From Sipunculus nudus (taxonomy: Eukaryota > Annelida > Sipuncula > Golfingiida > Sipunculidae), in NCBI GenBank assembly GCA_026874595.1, contig CM049315.1, positions 65,471,389-65,535,388 on the forward strand: a stretch of DNA of 64,000 nucleotides, given 5' to 3'. A program made the translations under genes and the position numbers. This document shows, piece by piece, positions 12,446 through 25,363 of the stretch (its first letter is position 1; every line of letters begins with the position of its first letter). Under the pieces are notes generated by a model. That model was not told where the DNA came from. It searched no databases and was given only the letters and a program-made list of their open reading frames with translations.

Positions 12446-12999
12446 ACTGCTGCCTCTGGTCAGGGCTGGCTTACTGCTGCCTCTGGTCAGGGCTGGCTTA
12501 CTGCTGCTTCTGGTCAGGGCTGGCTTACTGCTGCCTCTGGTCAGGGCTGGCTTACTGCTGCCTCTGGTCAGGGCTGGCTAACTGCTGCTTCTGGTCAGGG
12601 CTGGCTTACTGCTGCCTCTGGTCAGGGCTGGCTTACTGCTGCCTCTAGTCAGGGCTGGCTTACTGCTGCTTCTGGTCAGAGCTGGCTAACTGCTGCCTCT
12701 GGTCAGGGCTGGCTTACTGCTGCCTCTGGTCAGGGCTGGCTTACTGCTGCCTCTGGTCCGGGCTGGCTAACTGCTGCCTCTGGTCAGGGCTGGCTAACTG
12801 CTGCCTCTGGTCAGGGCTGGCTTACTGCTGCCTCTGGTCAGGGCTGGCTTACTGCTGTCTCTGGTCAGGGCTGGCTTACTGCTGCCTCTGGTCAGGGCTG
12901 GCTTACTGCTGCCTCTGGTCAGGGCTGGCTTACTGCTGCCTCTGGTCAGGGCTGGCTTACTGCTGCCTCTGGTCAGGGCTGGCTTACTGCTGCCTCTGG
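12446..12999. repeat. 27-bp minisatellite in the 3' UTR, about 20.5 units
   Basis: The unit is ACTGCTGCCTCTGGTCAGGG followed by CTGGCTT, with very low divergence between units (mostly cct/ctt and ctt/cta changes). It begins 187 bases after the stop codon of the TRMT9B-like exon and precedes the AATAAA at 13144, so it is probably transcribed. The period is a multiple of three, which makes a spurious open frame (12439-12648). Confidence 0.92.
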
Positions 13000-13143
13000 A
13001 GTGAATTTTCTAAAGGCCCCTAAGTGCTTCTGGGTCAGTGCAATGGATCAGCAGATCAGGCAGTCAGCCAGTCACAGAGCATAATACAAATTGTTCAACA
13101 AGTCTTCAAACCCTCTGATGGCCAAACCTGCAAGCAAAGCCAA

Positions 13144-13149
13144 AATAAA
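13144..13149 (+). terminator. Candidate poly(A) signal for the TRMT9B-like gene
   Basis: First canonical AATAAA downstream of the stop at 12259, giving a 3' UTR of roughly 0.9 kb that would include the 27-bp minisatellite. Confidence 0.45.
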
Positions 13150-13394
13150 GCAGTCTTGAAATTGATGGTGGAGGTAAAGCTCTTTATAAAGAGCATGATT
13201 TTATGATAGAATTAGAAATACATGTAAACTGTACATACAAATAATAACTCACATCAGTCTGGCATTCAAGTTGTACCAGTTACTGTTAACTGGCAAGTCC
13301 TGAAATTGTGTTTATTGTATCATTTTTGCATCCTTATTTATTTGATAATAAGGTAATAGCATCAATAGTGCTACTGATATATTATAATTTGGTG

Positions 13395-13481
13395 TTGCAC
13401 ACACACACACAACACACTCAAACTCAATAGGAGAGAGAGAGAGGGAGAACGAGAACGAGATGGGGGGGGGGGGGGGGGGGG
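13395..13481. repeat. Compound microsatellite (CA)n-(GA)n-(G)20
   Basis: A CACACA tract, then GAGAGA, then GAGAAC repeats, then 20 consecutive G from 13462 to 13481. Confidence 0.9.
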
Positions 13482-13579
13482 CAGAGCATTATGCTATGGA
13501 GGTTTCTTCACAGTGATTAATTATTATGTGGCTCTGCAGCTGTATGTTATATAAGCTTCATTATTGCATGCAGTTAGTC

Positions 13580-15225
13580 AGGGCTATACGGACATCCAGG
13601 AAGGTCCATGAAAATCTCCTGGGTAACCTGAAATAGGCATTTGTTACCCATATACTTCGAGTTATGGGGCTCATAAGTAGCCCTCAGAATAATTAAAATT
13701 AGATAAAAAGCTCCAGTTCCTGAATAACTAATACACTGGTCGCCATGATTCTTTGCATGCATATTGATCATGGAATGTTTCATCAGTTCTTGCAGACCGG
13801 TGGCACCATCTGTATTTTTACCAATTCTTATGCATTTTTAGCTCAGCTGACTATAAGTCATCTGGGCTATAGTCGTGATCCTTTGTCCGTCCGCTGCCCG
13901 TCCGTCCATCCGTCCGTCCATTAAACTGGCACGTTTTGAAACCGTAAGACCTAGGAATCCAAAATTTGGCATAATGTTAGATGTCCCCAAGATCTACCTA
14001 GCCGAAAACTGGGTCTTTGCGACTTGGATCCTTTGAGAAATTTAGAAAAAACCTCAATTTTTTATTAAAAACCTATTTTTACACTTCAGGACTGCCTAAT
14101 ATCAAAACCCTTCATCTGTTTTTCCTCATATTTACCATTTATATTCCTCTATATAGTTCCTATGTACATGCCAGAAATTAGGTCTGTATTATATAATTTA
14201 AAAAAGTTATGTGCCCAAACATAATGCATTTTGTAAACAATCAGGAAAGATATATGATCACTTAACACAAAACATGTTGAAGCTAAGGACTTTTTTTCCA
14301 GTAATATAACTTTAATTAATAAAAATTAAATTGTATACCCAAAATTAGATGAAAATCTTTAAATTTTTTTAAAATATTAGCAAAAGTAAAAAATTGGTAC
14401 CTTAATTTTTGCCCAAATTTGACCATGGCACATTTTTTTCCTGTAACTGCTGTGGATTTAATTTTCACAGCATGTTTTTGATAGCATTTCATCTAAAAAC
14501 ACCAAAAATTTGAAACCAGTTGATCAAATACTGTAGATTTTATTCAAGTTTTCAAGCACAATGTCACATATTATTTACATCAAGCTAGTGTAATGCAGTT
14601 TGCTAGAGCTCAGCTCCCCAGCTTCAGCTAAGTTCCTAAAATTTGGCATACAGTTAGATGTCTCCAAAATCCCCTACCATGCCAAGAATTTGGTCACTGG
14701 GACTTAATTCCTTTTAGATATTAATGAAAAACTTCATTTTTCCATTAAAAACCCATTGTTACACTTTAAGACTGTCTAATATCAAAACCACTGATCTAAC
14801 TTTGATCATATATAATATACATATTTTTCTATACATTTGCTATTCACATTCCAGAAATGATGTCAGTATTGCCTAATTGTTTTAAGTTATGGGCCCAAAC
14901 ATAATGCACTTTGTAAAAAAATCAAAAAATATATTAACTCTCTTAACAAGAGAATTGCTGAAGCTAGAGATTTTTTGTCAGTGATGTAACATTATTTAAT
15001 CAAGATTCAATTGAATTCCCAAAATTAGTTCTTATTAAGTTATTAGTATAAATATAAAATTAGTACCTAAATTTTTGCCCAAATTTGACCATGGCACATT
15101 TGTTTCCTGTGAGCACTGTTGATATAATTTTCATATCATGCATACATAAGGATTTCAGCTTTTTAGTTTAGAAAGATGAAAGAAAATGGCCAAAAATTGT
15201 AGCTTTTATTAATGTTTTTATGAGA
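13580..15225 (+). repeat. Family B fragment followed by two family C bodies
   Basis: 13580-13820 is a family B module. At 13838 the family C head 'agctcagctgactataagtc' begins, followed by the GTCC-rich run and body ('gactgcctaatatcaaaacc'). A second, more diverged body copy starts near 14640 ('aatttggcatacagttagatg'). Non-coding throughout. Confidence 0.65.
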
Positions 15226-15254
15226 CCATGTCAGGACCAGGCTTTCCCAAGCCC

Positions 15255-16375
15255 CTCTTCAGTCACCTGTATGTTGACCTTATTGACCTTTCAGCAAATT
15301 ATGCGCGCTTGAGGCGAAGCATACACTGGGGCAGCCAGGCAGCTTATGGCCAGCCACAGTTGATCCAGGTGTCCAACCCAACTTATCTAGTAGTTGTTTT
15401 GACCAACAACATAACAAGAAACTATAAATTAATAAATTTTATTGGTTTTTAATAACAAATTAATGAAAAATTAATAGAAAAGGAATTTGTTAGTTGATGA
15501 GTAACAGGAAATTAACTTGCAGTTACTGATGATGTAAGAATCTTGTATGGATGGATAGAATGTCAAGTATTCCAAATAACACCATGCAGTCACCTGTGGT
15601 ATTTTTCAGTTCAATTTTAATGATAACAAAAATAAATCATGTTATTCATTAATAATCATTAGGGATTATATGAAGGAAATTAATGATAGACAAAGATGCA
15701 TTTGATAATATTAATCTAGATTCCTACTGTGTCTAGTGTGTAGATTGATGTGAAAGTAGTCCAAAGTGAATATATTACATTTATTTTTTTATATAAATAA
15801 AAGCAATAAAAACCAGGTACTTATGATCATTATTTAAATTTGTGAATGTTGTATATTCTGGATTCTCAACATTATTGTTTGGCTAAAACTGACTAAATAC
15901 CAGACATGGTGCAAATACTTTGCAAATGTATTTGAATACAAATATGAATCATTATAAAATTTCTAGCATAAGAATGGGAATTCAGGTAAAAATGAAAGTA
16001 TTTGAATACCAGTGCAAATACTTTCAAAATGTATTCATGAATGCATTCATGAATAGAAACTATAATATTATTTTAATAATCATTTCAGTTATATTTATTA
16101 AAAAATCATGATTTTCTTATTATTTTTAATAAAAATTATATTTGGCACAATATTTGTTATTAAATTTTAATTAATAGTTAAACTCTTATATTATATGTGC
16201 TGCTTATAAGTTATACGGCCAAGTCAAAATCTGTGTGACAATAGCACTCCATTTGTCCATAAAATATATGAAATTGATCCTCTTCCCTGTCTCTAAAGAT
16301 ACTATCAAAATCATTCATAAGCTAAACACCAACAACTCATAATAAAGCTTTCATTTATTACCACACAAAACCAGC
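15255..16375 (+). repeat. Duplicated segment, copy 1
   Basis: 15255-16060 matches 22311-23113 almost base for base ('ggggcagccaggcagcttat', 'aaagtagtccaaagtgaat'). 16221-16375 then matches 23763-23913 ('caagtcaaaatctgtgtgac'). An AT-rich stretch separates the two blocks here. In copy 2 a family A element sits there. Confidence 0.8.
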
Positions 16376-16429
16376 ATGTGCCTTATTTCCAAATCATATT
16401 TTTTATCATATATAACAGCTGAGCGCCCT

Positions 16430-17274
16430 GACCCTTGGGTCCCTTGTTTCTCTATTTTTAGACCTTAAAGGAAGCAGTCATTCCTTAACTGGACACAAAT
16501 CGTAATCATTCGACCAAGAATCTTCTCACATGATATCCAGGGAGGTCCATGAAAAATCTCTTTGGAAACCTGAAATTAAGTCTCTGTTACTCATATCCTC
16601 TGAGCTAGTGGGTTCGTAAGTACCCCCAGAATAATTAAAAATTTGATTCAAAAGCTCAAGTATCTGAATAACTAATGTATTGATTGTCTTGATTCTTTAC
16701 ATGCATATTGATCATGGAGTGTTTTATCAGTTCCTGCAGACTGAAGGTGCCACCTTCCATTTTTCTCACTATTTTTGCGACCTTCAAAAGCAGTCTTGCT
16801 GTTAATAGGGCACAACCTGTAACTGTTAGACCTAAATCTTCTATCTGTTCATCCAGGGAAGTCTTAGGCAAATCTCCTTGGAAACCTGAGATTAGGTCAT
16901 AGTGACCTATATTCTACAAGATATGTGGGAAGAACATGATTTGAGCACCCTTCAAGGGCAGATTTGCATGATTGGTTACAGTTTGACCTAGAAACTTCTA
17001 ATTTGACTAAGATCTAGGTAAGTTCCTGTAAAAATTTCTTGGAAACATGAAATAATGTGACTGTGACCTATATTCTGCAAGCTGTGTAAGAACATGATTT
17101 TAACACTCTGTTTGTCAGTTTGCACAAATTGTAGTAGCTTGATATAGAATAAGGTCACAGTAACCTATATCTAAGGGCTTTTGGCAAAATGCATGATTTT
17201 ACTGAGAGTCATGTTACTCTCTGTTCAAGGTTCCTTGAATTCAGCTGAGCGTCATTGCCCATGGGCCACTTGTT
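16430..17274 (+). repeat. Family B element, 3' part with complete tail
   Basis: Two modules, then the tail phrase 'ggcaaaatgcatgatttt' and 'tcagctgagcgtcattgccc' ending 'atgggccacttgtt' at 17274. The same tail closes the copy at 50657. Confidence 0.7.
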
Positions 17275-18735
17275 ATAGGCTAATGTTTTATACTGACCAA
17301 AATACAAGTTCAGGGGCTGCGCATACACTTTTAGGGGATCACAAAGCAATAACATTAATACATATATGCAGGGTTTAATCTCATCACTGTGCTCTGTTTC
17401 TACCAAACTGTGTCCACCTTTTTTGGGGGAATTTGTTGTTTTCAACTGGAAAGTACATTGTACAAAATTTCATGAGAAGTATGAACCTTAATTACAACAA
17501 GGAAAGAAAACATCTACCATAAACAATATTTGAGAAATTAAATTAATGAAAGAATCTGAGAAACAACATCTCATACCCATTGAAAGCAGTCAAGTTTGGC
17601 AGTTGTTGATTGGATTATGTGTAAACACACTAATAATGCTTAAGGAGGCAGCCAAAACAAAGATAGCTACTCACACAGTGATAAATTTGCTCTGTCAGAC
17701 CAGGAAAGAAAATTCAGAATTTAAAATGGTTTGAAATTTCCCAATGCCATATAAGGTAATCTGTTCCATTTAGTTTTTTTTGTGAAATTGTACAAAAATA
17801 TATTGTTGATAAGAGGAATATCCCACAGAAAAAGCTGAACACAGGTTGGTGGAACAGAATAAAACTGTGTTTTATAAGAAGGCTTTAATGATGCACAAAT
17901 GATCTGCTAGCTTTCCCTTAAGTTTAAGGTTCATGTCCTCTACAACATGAAATCCATATTTATTAGTAGAAATTTGGTTTTAATGTAACATGTTTCAGTA
18001 GTTTGAGGTTTTAATTGAGGTTGCTTTTTTAATGATGATGAAGATTTCCATCTCAGGGATTCTGGATCTCCTCTCATGTCAAATCATTCCATTATTATCC
18101 ATTCCATATTCAAACACATGTCAGTTATTTGCACTCTGTATGACTGTATGAAGATTATGAAGCATCAGAATCTCATTATATTTTAGATTCCATGCATGTC
18201 AGGATGAAAAACAGAGACGTCACCACATAATGTGCTTCATTGTCATAATATTAGTTCCCAGGCTTACAGTGCCTGTGGTTCACCATCTTGCCAACAGATG
18301 ACGCTCAGTGGCAGTTGTTTCATGTAGTCTGGTGCACAGCACATATATGGCCAACGGTCTTTTTGACATGTTAGTGCCAGCTTATTTTCAATATTATAAT
18401 AAATGATTCTCACAATTCTTAACATTCATATACACACAGGGAGACTGGTACACTCTTTGTTCAGCTGACACCCTGAAAGTATTTTGTTACCTGGAGGTAT
18501 TTGCATCAGTCTTTGTGAGCTGGATCAAGGTGTACTTATGGGTAGACCTATCAGAATCTTTGCATGTTTCATAAATACATTCTGAAATTCCACAACAAAA
18601 CTTTAAACTTAAAACCACTCTCATTCAACTCATTGATCAGGACATTCTTGGCTGTGTGCCAACTCCATGGTGGCAGTGAACAGCAAACCCTGCAGTGGTT
18701 GAACGGGAGGAGGATGACCGCTGTGGAAGGAGTGT
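17275..18735. other. No gene or repeat family recognised
   Basis: Mixed-composition intergenic DNA. Short open frames (17546-17734, 18564-18749) have no family resemblance. I see no promoter, tRNA or structured RNA. Confidence 0.4.
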
Positions 18736-18737
18736 GT

Positions 18738-19985
18738 TTTTTAGCTTAGCTGACTATAAGTCATCTGAGCTATAGTCGTGGTCCTTTGTCCATTGTCCAT
18801 CCGGACGGATGGCCGAACGTCCTTTAACAGGGCACGTTTTGAAACCGTTACACCTAGGAATCCAAAATTAACAAGTTAGATGTCCCTATGACTCCTACCA
18901 ATCCTGAAAACGGGACACTGCGATTTCCTTCCTTCAAGAAATTAAGGAATAACCTCTGTTTTTCATTTAAAACTTATTGTTACAATTTAAGACTGCCCAA
19001 TATGAAAACCACTGGTGTTAATCTGTTCATATTTGATATAACCATTTCTGCATATATTTCCTATGTACATGCCAGAAAATAGGTAAATATTGCATAAATC
19101 TTTTAATTTATGGGCCCAAACACAATGCAATTTGAAAAAAAACTTGAAATATGTTTATTAACTTTACATGATAATTTTGTAACATAATAATTTTGTTTCT
19201 AGCATTTAACTATATTCATCTTAGTTTTAATTGAATACCAGGAACTAGGAATCAGATAAAATTATGTAAATTTTTTTTATAGTAATTAGAATAAATGTAA
19301 TATCATAACCTTAAATTTTGCCCAACTTTGTCTGTGGCACATTTTTTCCCTGTATCAATTTTAACATGATGGACAGATAAGGTCTTAAGCTAATATAATC
19401 TGAACTTTGAAAGGAATTGGTAAAAAAAGTAGGCTTTATTCAAGTTTTCATACACTTATGTCAAGTGTTCTTTACATCAAGCCAACCAAGTGCAGTGGTC
19501 TTCAGTATGTGATGCAGCCCTCACCTGTGTTATGTAACTGCTTCACTCTAGGCAGCTTATGCAAAAAAATGTAAAATTAAAATAAACTCCAATATGATAA
19601 AATTTATTCATTAAATAGATCATGAATCACCTGCCAGAATGACATACTGAAATAATGTTTAATATAAACTTAAAGCATTATTCCTCTGCCTCAGCAGAAA
19701 GTAAAATAATGTTACCAGTCCTTTCTGTCCACCTGTCTGTCCATCTGTAAATATCGCATATGCAACACATTATCTCAAAAACCTACACTGGTTTTGCCAT
19801 GGCTGACAGAGTATTAGTTTGGCAATCATATATTTAGTATTTGATTATCACCAAATTGCAGCTTCATTTTCTTTTAGGTTTTCAAATACTTATTTATAAA
19901 AAATATAACAATAAATATAAGTATATTTTGCATTTGCTGATATTTCACAAATTCAGCTGGGCACTGTGACCCATGGGCCCTTGTT
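18738..19985 (+). repeat. Complete family C/D element (~1.25 kb)
   Basis: Head 'tttagcttagctgactataa' with its hairpin partner 'gtcatctgagct'. The family C body ('aagactgcccaatatgaaaacc') is followed by the family D body ('gcctcagcagaaagt', 'ctgtccatctgtaaatat', 'cagagtattagttt'). The tail is 'cagctgggcactgtgaccca' ending 'tgggcccttgttt'. Head and tail in one copy show that families C and D are two halves of one element. Confidence 0.7.
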
Positions 19986-20465
19986 TACTGGCTTGTTATT
20001 ATATGCAGCACAAAAAACCCTGCTGGATATAGCTGTATCAGGTTATAAAGGTAGCAAATATGTTAAAAGTAAACTTTATCATTTATAACATATAAGTATA
20101 ATTCACCAAATGTCACTCTTACCCAGAATGTGGGTGTTTTGCAGTTTAGTATCCCAGCATTTTAAGACATAATATTTTCTTCAGGTGTACAGCTGCATGT
20201 TTTATTGTGAGAATATTGTGAGATATCTAGCTCTCAGGTCAACATTTGAAAATCATTGTCTCATAATTGTACCATATACAGGTCAGGCCAAAGGTACGAT
20301 ATATCCCAAGATTCAGTATAGGTCAGGCCAAAGGTACGATATATCCCAAGATTCAGTAGCATGAATACCATGATGTTATGCTGTTTAAAACGCACAACAG
20401 GGAGCAATAAACTTTGTTATTGTGTTACTTTTCATCCATCTCAACTTGTCAAATTTTTGTCTGAT
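19986..20465. other. Intergenic with a 40-bp tandem duplication
   Basis: 20281-20320 is repeated at 20321-20358 without change ('ggtcaggccaaaggtacgat' is the first half). Nothing else is recognisable. Confidence 0.7.
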
Positions 20466-21206
20466 TTTTAGCTCAGCTGACTTTTAGTAAGCTGAGTTAT
20501 AGGGATGACCTTTGTCCGTTGACTGTCTGTCCATCTGTCTGTCTATCCATTGAACTGACACGTTTTGAAACTGTGGGACATACAAATCCGAAATTTGGCA
20601 AACTGTTAGATGTCCCCAAGATCTACCTAACCCGAAACTTGTTCCTTTGAGAATTTAATGGTAAACCTCCGTTTTCCCAGTAAAAGTATTGTTAGACTTC
20701 AGGACTGCCTAATATCAAAACCACTTCTGCTTATTTTCATATTTTCCATAAAGATTCATCTATTTATTTTCTATGCACCTGTCAGAAATTAGGTCAATAT
20801 TGCGAAATTTGTAGATGTAGAATTTTAGGTACCTTATCAAAAAAACAAAAATTATATTTTCTCAAATAAAATGGTAACTTGTTTCAAAGATACTCTTTTA
20901 ATGAAGATTTAATTGTATTCCTGAAATTAGTTGATTTAATTTTCAAAGCGTATTAAGCTAAGGATTTAATCTTCTAAAATCTGAAAATTGATAGGAATTT
21001 ATCAAATATTGTCGCTTTTATTCAAGTCTTCAAAAACCATGTCAAGTGTTTTTTACATCAAGTCAGCCTAGTAGAGTGGTGTACAGAATGGGTGCAGCCC
21101 TCACTTGGCCAATTGCAAGCTATTAGGTAACTTCACTCCAGGAAGCTCTCTTTGCAGAACTGAGCTAGGCTTCTCTCTGCAACCCCCCCCCCCCCCCCCC
21201 CCCCCT
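20466..21206 (+). repeat. Family C copy ending in a (C)24 homopolymer
   Basis: Head 'ttttagctcagctgac', then the body with 'acttcaggactgcctaatat', and the C run at 21183-21206 after 'ctctctgcaa'. The same poly-C feature follows the family C body at 35536. Confidence 0.65.
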
Positions 21207-21259
21207 CCGCTCCATGGACCAAATGCAAAAACAAGATGAATGTTATAAATATCTATGTC

Positions 21260-22300
21260 ATTTTTAGCAAACTTATGAGCTGATGTGATGGTGATCCGTC
21301 GTCAGTACGTTAACCTATACTATATAAAAAGTGGCAGGAGCTAGCATCACCAAATTTTATGCAAAAAATCAGTTTAAAAAACTATCGGATCGAGCTTATA
21401 TTTTAGCTATCTGCATTTACTTAGATTTTATAGGGGAAAAAGCAAAAAAAAAAAAAAACCTTAAAAAATCTTCTCTGACCAGCCAAATTGACCAATATTT
21501 TACAGGAATAACCTCTGAAACAAACTCTTTAAGTTTGTTTGAATGGTTCCAGTTCGGTGAATTTTGGCCGGGTTACAGGAAGCTGAACTTAGTCATTTGG
21601 CCAAAAAATCAAAATTGTCTGGGGCTATCATCACCAAATTTTATGCAAAAGTTTGTCATATGACTCATATTTGAAATTTGAGGTATTGGTGGCGCCAACT
21701 GCAACGCAGGGGTCATCAATAATCAAAACATTAACCAATAATTTCTCTAGAATAGCGGGAGCTAGCATCCCAAAATTTTAAACCAAAATCTGTCACATAT
21801 CAAATGTGGGATTGAGCTTTTTGTGGCGCCACTTGCATTGACTTACATTTTACAGGGGAAAGCTAAAAACACCTTTGAAAATCATCTCGGAAATCATTCA
21901 GCTAGATTATTCAATATCTCATAGATATTATCCAAGGGACAAGCTCTTTCAAGTTTGTTCAAATTGTTTGGGTTTGATGAATTTTGGCCATTAAAAGGAA
22001 ATTGAACTTGGTCATTTGGCTAAGTAAGCATACTAACATAACAATCTCAGAAACAGCAGGAGTTAGCATCACCAAGTTTTGTATAAATGTTGGTCACATG
22101 ACTCATATTTGAAATTTGCAGTTTTTGTGGGGCCACCTACGTCAACCTGTTTTTACAGGCAAAAACCTCATAATTTTAGCCTCTTTCATCTTAGATATGA
22201 GCTGGAGCCCAGTCTGTGGCCTCGTTCCCGGGCACGTGAGACGAAAGGGGGTACATTCTGAACCCAACGACATACCAACACCTAGTGCCAGAACTTGCTC
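21260..22300 (+). repeat. Dispersed repeat family F
   Basis: Opens 'ttttagcaaacttatgagctgatg', then repeats the sentence 'gtggcgccac', 'caggagctagcatcaccaa' and 'ttttatgcaaaa' in about three diverged internal modules. A second copy lies at 56104-56640. The open frame at 21331-21663 is fortuitous. Confidence 0.6.
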
Positions 22301-22310
22301 TCATTAGCTC

Positions 22311-23913
22311 TTCAGTCACATGTATGTTGACCTTGTTGACCTTTCAGCAAATTATGCACGCTTGAGGCGAGGCATACAATGGGGCAGCCAGGCAGCTTAT
22401 GGCCAGCCACAGTTGATCCAGGTGTCCAACCCAACTCATCTAGTAGTTTTGACCAACAACATAACAGTAAACAATAAATTAATAAATTTTTATTGGTTTA
22501 AATAACAAATTAAAGAAAAATTAATAGAAAAGGAATATGTTAGTTTATGAGTAACAGGAAATTAACTTGCAGTTACTGATGATGTAAGAATCTTGTATGG
22601 ATGGATAGAATGTCACGTATTCCAAATAACACCATGCAGTCACCTATGGTGTTTTTCAGTACAAATTTAATGAAAAAAAAATAAATCATATTATTCATTA
22701 TTCATTACTCATCATTAGTGATCATATAAAGGAAATTAATGATAGACAAAGATGCAGTTGATAATATTAATCTATATTCCTACTGTGTCTTGTGTGTAGA
22801 TTGATGTGAAAGTAGTCCAAAGTGAATATATTACATTTTTTTATATAAATAAAAGCCATAAAACCAGGAACTTATGATCATTAGTTAAATTTGTAAATTT
22901 TGTATATTCTGGTTTCTCAACATCATTGTTAAGCTAAATCTGAATAAATACCAGACATGGTGCGAATACTTTGCAAATATATTTGAGTACGAATATGAAT
23001 ATGTACTCCATTATAAAATTTCTTGCATAAGAATGGGAATTCAGGTCAAAATGAAAGTATTTGAAGACCAGTGCAAATACTTTCAAAATATATTCATGAA
23101 TGGATTCATGAATATATTCTCGAATATTTTTTGTATCCACAAAAACGAAGTTTTGCGGATACAATGTTTTTGATCAGGCTCCGCCACAGCCCCCACTGCC
23201 GCGTTTGTTTCCGGAGAACTCCTCTGAGACTACAGGACGGATTTTTCTGAAACTTACACCAATAATCAGGTCACATGTGAACTGGTGCCTGACCAATTTA
23301 TGTTGACCTCTGACCTTTCCTCTCTGCCAAGCGTCCATTCGTGCGTCTGTTACCATACATAAACCCACATATCTCGGGAACCGTTTGATCGATCAGGAAA
23401 AAAAATTTGTACACAAAATGTAACCCTTGGATAGCTTTATAGCATACATAAAAATGGTGGCGCCACCTGCAACAATGTTTGCACAGTGTCCATCTGTTCA
23501 TCTGCCTTGGGTTAAAATCACACATATCTCTGCAGTGGTTTGACTAATTCTTCTGAAATTTGGCATGCATATACATCCTAGATAGCTTTCTTGATTTTAT
23601 GACAGGTGGCGCCACCTACATTCACGTTCAAGCTGCAGACATCCAAGCTCATATCTCGGGAACCGTTTGACCGATTGGGCCAAAATTTTGCATGTGTATA
23701 GATCTCACATAGCTATTTATCATACACAAAACTGGAGGGGCCACCTGCAACTATTTTTGTCAAGTCAAAATCTGTGTGACAATAGCACTCATTTTGTTAA
23801 TAAAATAAATGAAATCAATCCTCTTCCCTGTCTCCAAAGATACTATCAAAATCATACATAAGCTAAACACCAACAACTCATAATACAGCTTATATTTATT
23901 ACCACACAAAACC
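22311..23913 (+). repeat. Duplicated segment, copy 2, interrupted by a family A element
   Basis: Counterpart of 15255-16375. The match runs to about 23113, is broken by repeat family A (23131-23760), and resumes at 23763-23913. Confidence 0.8.
23131..23760 (+). repeat. Family A element with intact hairpin head
   Basis: Starts with a near-perfect hairpin TTGTATCCaCAAAA / TTTTGcGGATACAA (23131-23164), then 'gatcaggctccgcc', 'gaactcctctgagac' and several 'atatctcgggaaccg...ggcgccacctgca' modules. This is the only copy in the window that shows the 5' end. Confidence 0.7.
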
Positions 23914-23989
23914 AGATTAAAGATTAAAAACTGTTTTAATTTTTTAGCATGTGTTAAATTGAATTTTAGTTTTCGTTTTAAATTAAAGT

Positions 23990-24755
23990 TGAGATAATAA
24001 TTAGCAAAATAATATTGTTTCTCCCTCATCCAACCAACAGGTACATACCTGATTTGAAAAAAAAAATTAATCAAATTTGCTGAATCTTTTATTTTAGTTA
24101 ATAAAATTAAGCATGTACGTTAAACTGAAAACTTCAGTGTACGAAACGTTTTTGAATAGTGATCCGAGGAATAATCTAGAAGATGCCATGTGGCATTATA
24201 CGATTATTTTTCTTTTAAATTCAGTTTTAATATTTTATGATTATAAAAAAATTTGTATTGACAATTTGACATGATATAAGCTAAACTAATGATAAATAAT
24301 GATGCAACTTATAAGTCTGAATTATCTTATATTTTGGGATTGTTATATAATGAATTAATAAAATTTGTATAATTAAAAATATTATTCCCCTGAACAAAAT
24401 GGATATGCTGAAAAAAAGGGTTTAATATAAACGTAAAGCATTATACCCCTGCCTCAGCAGATAGTGAAATAGAGTGACCAGTCCTTTCTGTCTACCTGTC
24501 TCTCCATCTGTAAATATTTCAAATGTGCATCACGGTATCTCAAAAACCTTTACTGTCTTTTTCATGGCAGCAAGGTCAGAGTATTAGTTGGAAGTCATAT
24601 ATTTAGCACTTGATTATCACCAAATAGCAAGGCCATTTCATCTTAGCTTTTCAAATGTTAATATAAAAAAAAACAAAAGAAATAAGTATATTTTGCATTT
24701 GCTAACATTTTACAAAATTCAGCTGAGCACCGTGACCCATGGGTCTCTTGTTATA
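23990..24755 (+). repeat. Family D, 3' half of a C/D element
   Basis: 23990-24200 matches 35780-35990 ('aataaaattaagcatgtac', 'aagatgccatg'). 24410-24755 matches 19640-19985 and ends with the complete tail 'cagctgagcaccgtgaccca' 'tgggtctcttgtt'. Confidence 0.65.
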
Positions 24756-25363
24756 ATTAGTTACTGTGGGACCGTGCATGAGAAATGGTTATCTTATTCA
24801 CTGTATGATTCGTCATGTAATTATATAGTGATATCAGTCATGTTTTACTCCGTGAAGACCTATTTTACAAACCTGTGGTTTTCAGTTATATAAGCATTCA
24901 AATGTCTTACATTTTAATACATGAGGTTTTTTTGTGATGGTTTTGTTCATTTACTTATGTTTTAGTGTAGGATATATTTGATCTCTGGTGTGTATTTTGT
25001 GGTTAGAGATGTAGCAGCATTACTTATCATTTTATAATATTAGATTATACAAGTTGACCAGGTGAATTGTAAGTGTCCTTTGAGGATAACGCTGACTCAT
25101 TGTGAAGTTTGTATATAAATTCATCGTGTCTAACCGGTTATGTGTGTAATAAAAATCTTTTACGCGTATGTTTATTTTATTTGTAAAAATGGGCCAGGTT
25201 TATGTGTGAAGTACAAGTGAGTGTTTGATGTTCATGTTTTCCTGGAGGGATCAAGTAAGATTCACAAATGAGTCGCATCCTCCGCTTACCTCAGGACAGA
25301 GAGAAGGGACATGTTCGTTGGATCAGTTCATAGCATGCATTTCGCTGTTTAACGTTATCATAG
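24756..25363. other. No gene or repeat recognised
   Basis: AT-rich DNA with unremarkable short frames. Confidence 0.35.

Noticed and set aside
12439-12648. Repetitive open frame with a YCCLWSGLA-type unit
   Set aside because: Produced by the 27-bp minisatellite, whose period is a multiple of three. It lies in a 3' UTR.
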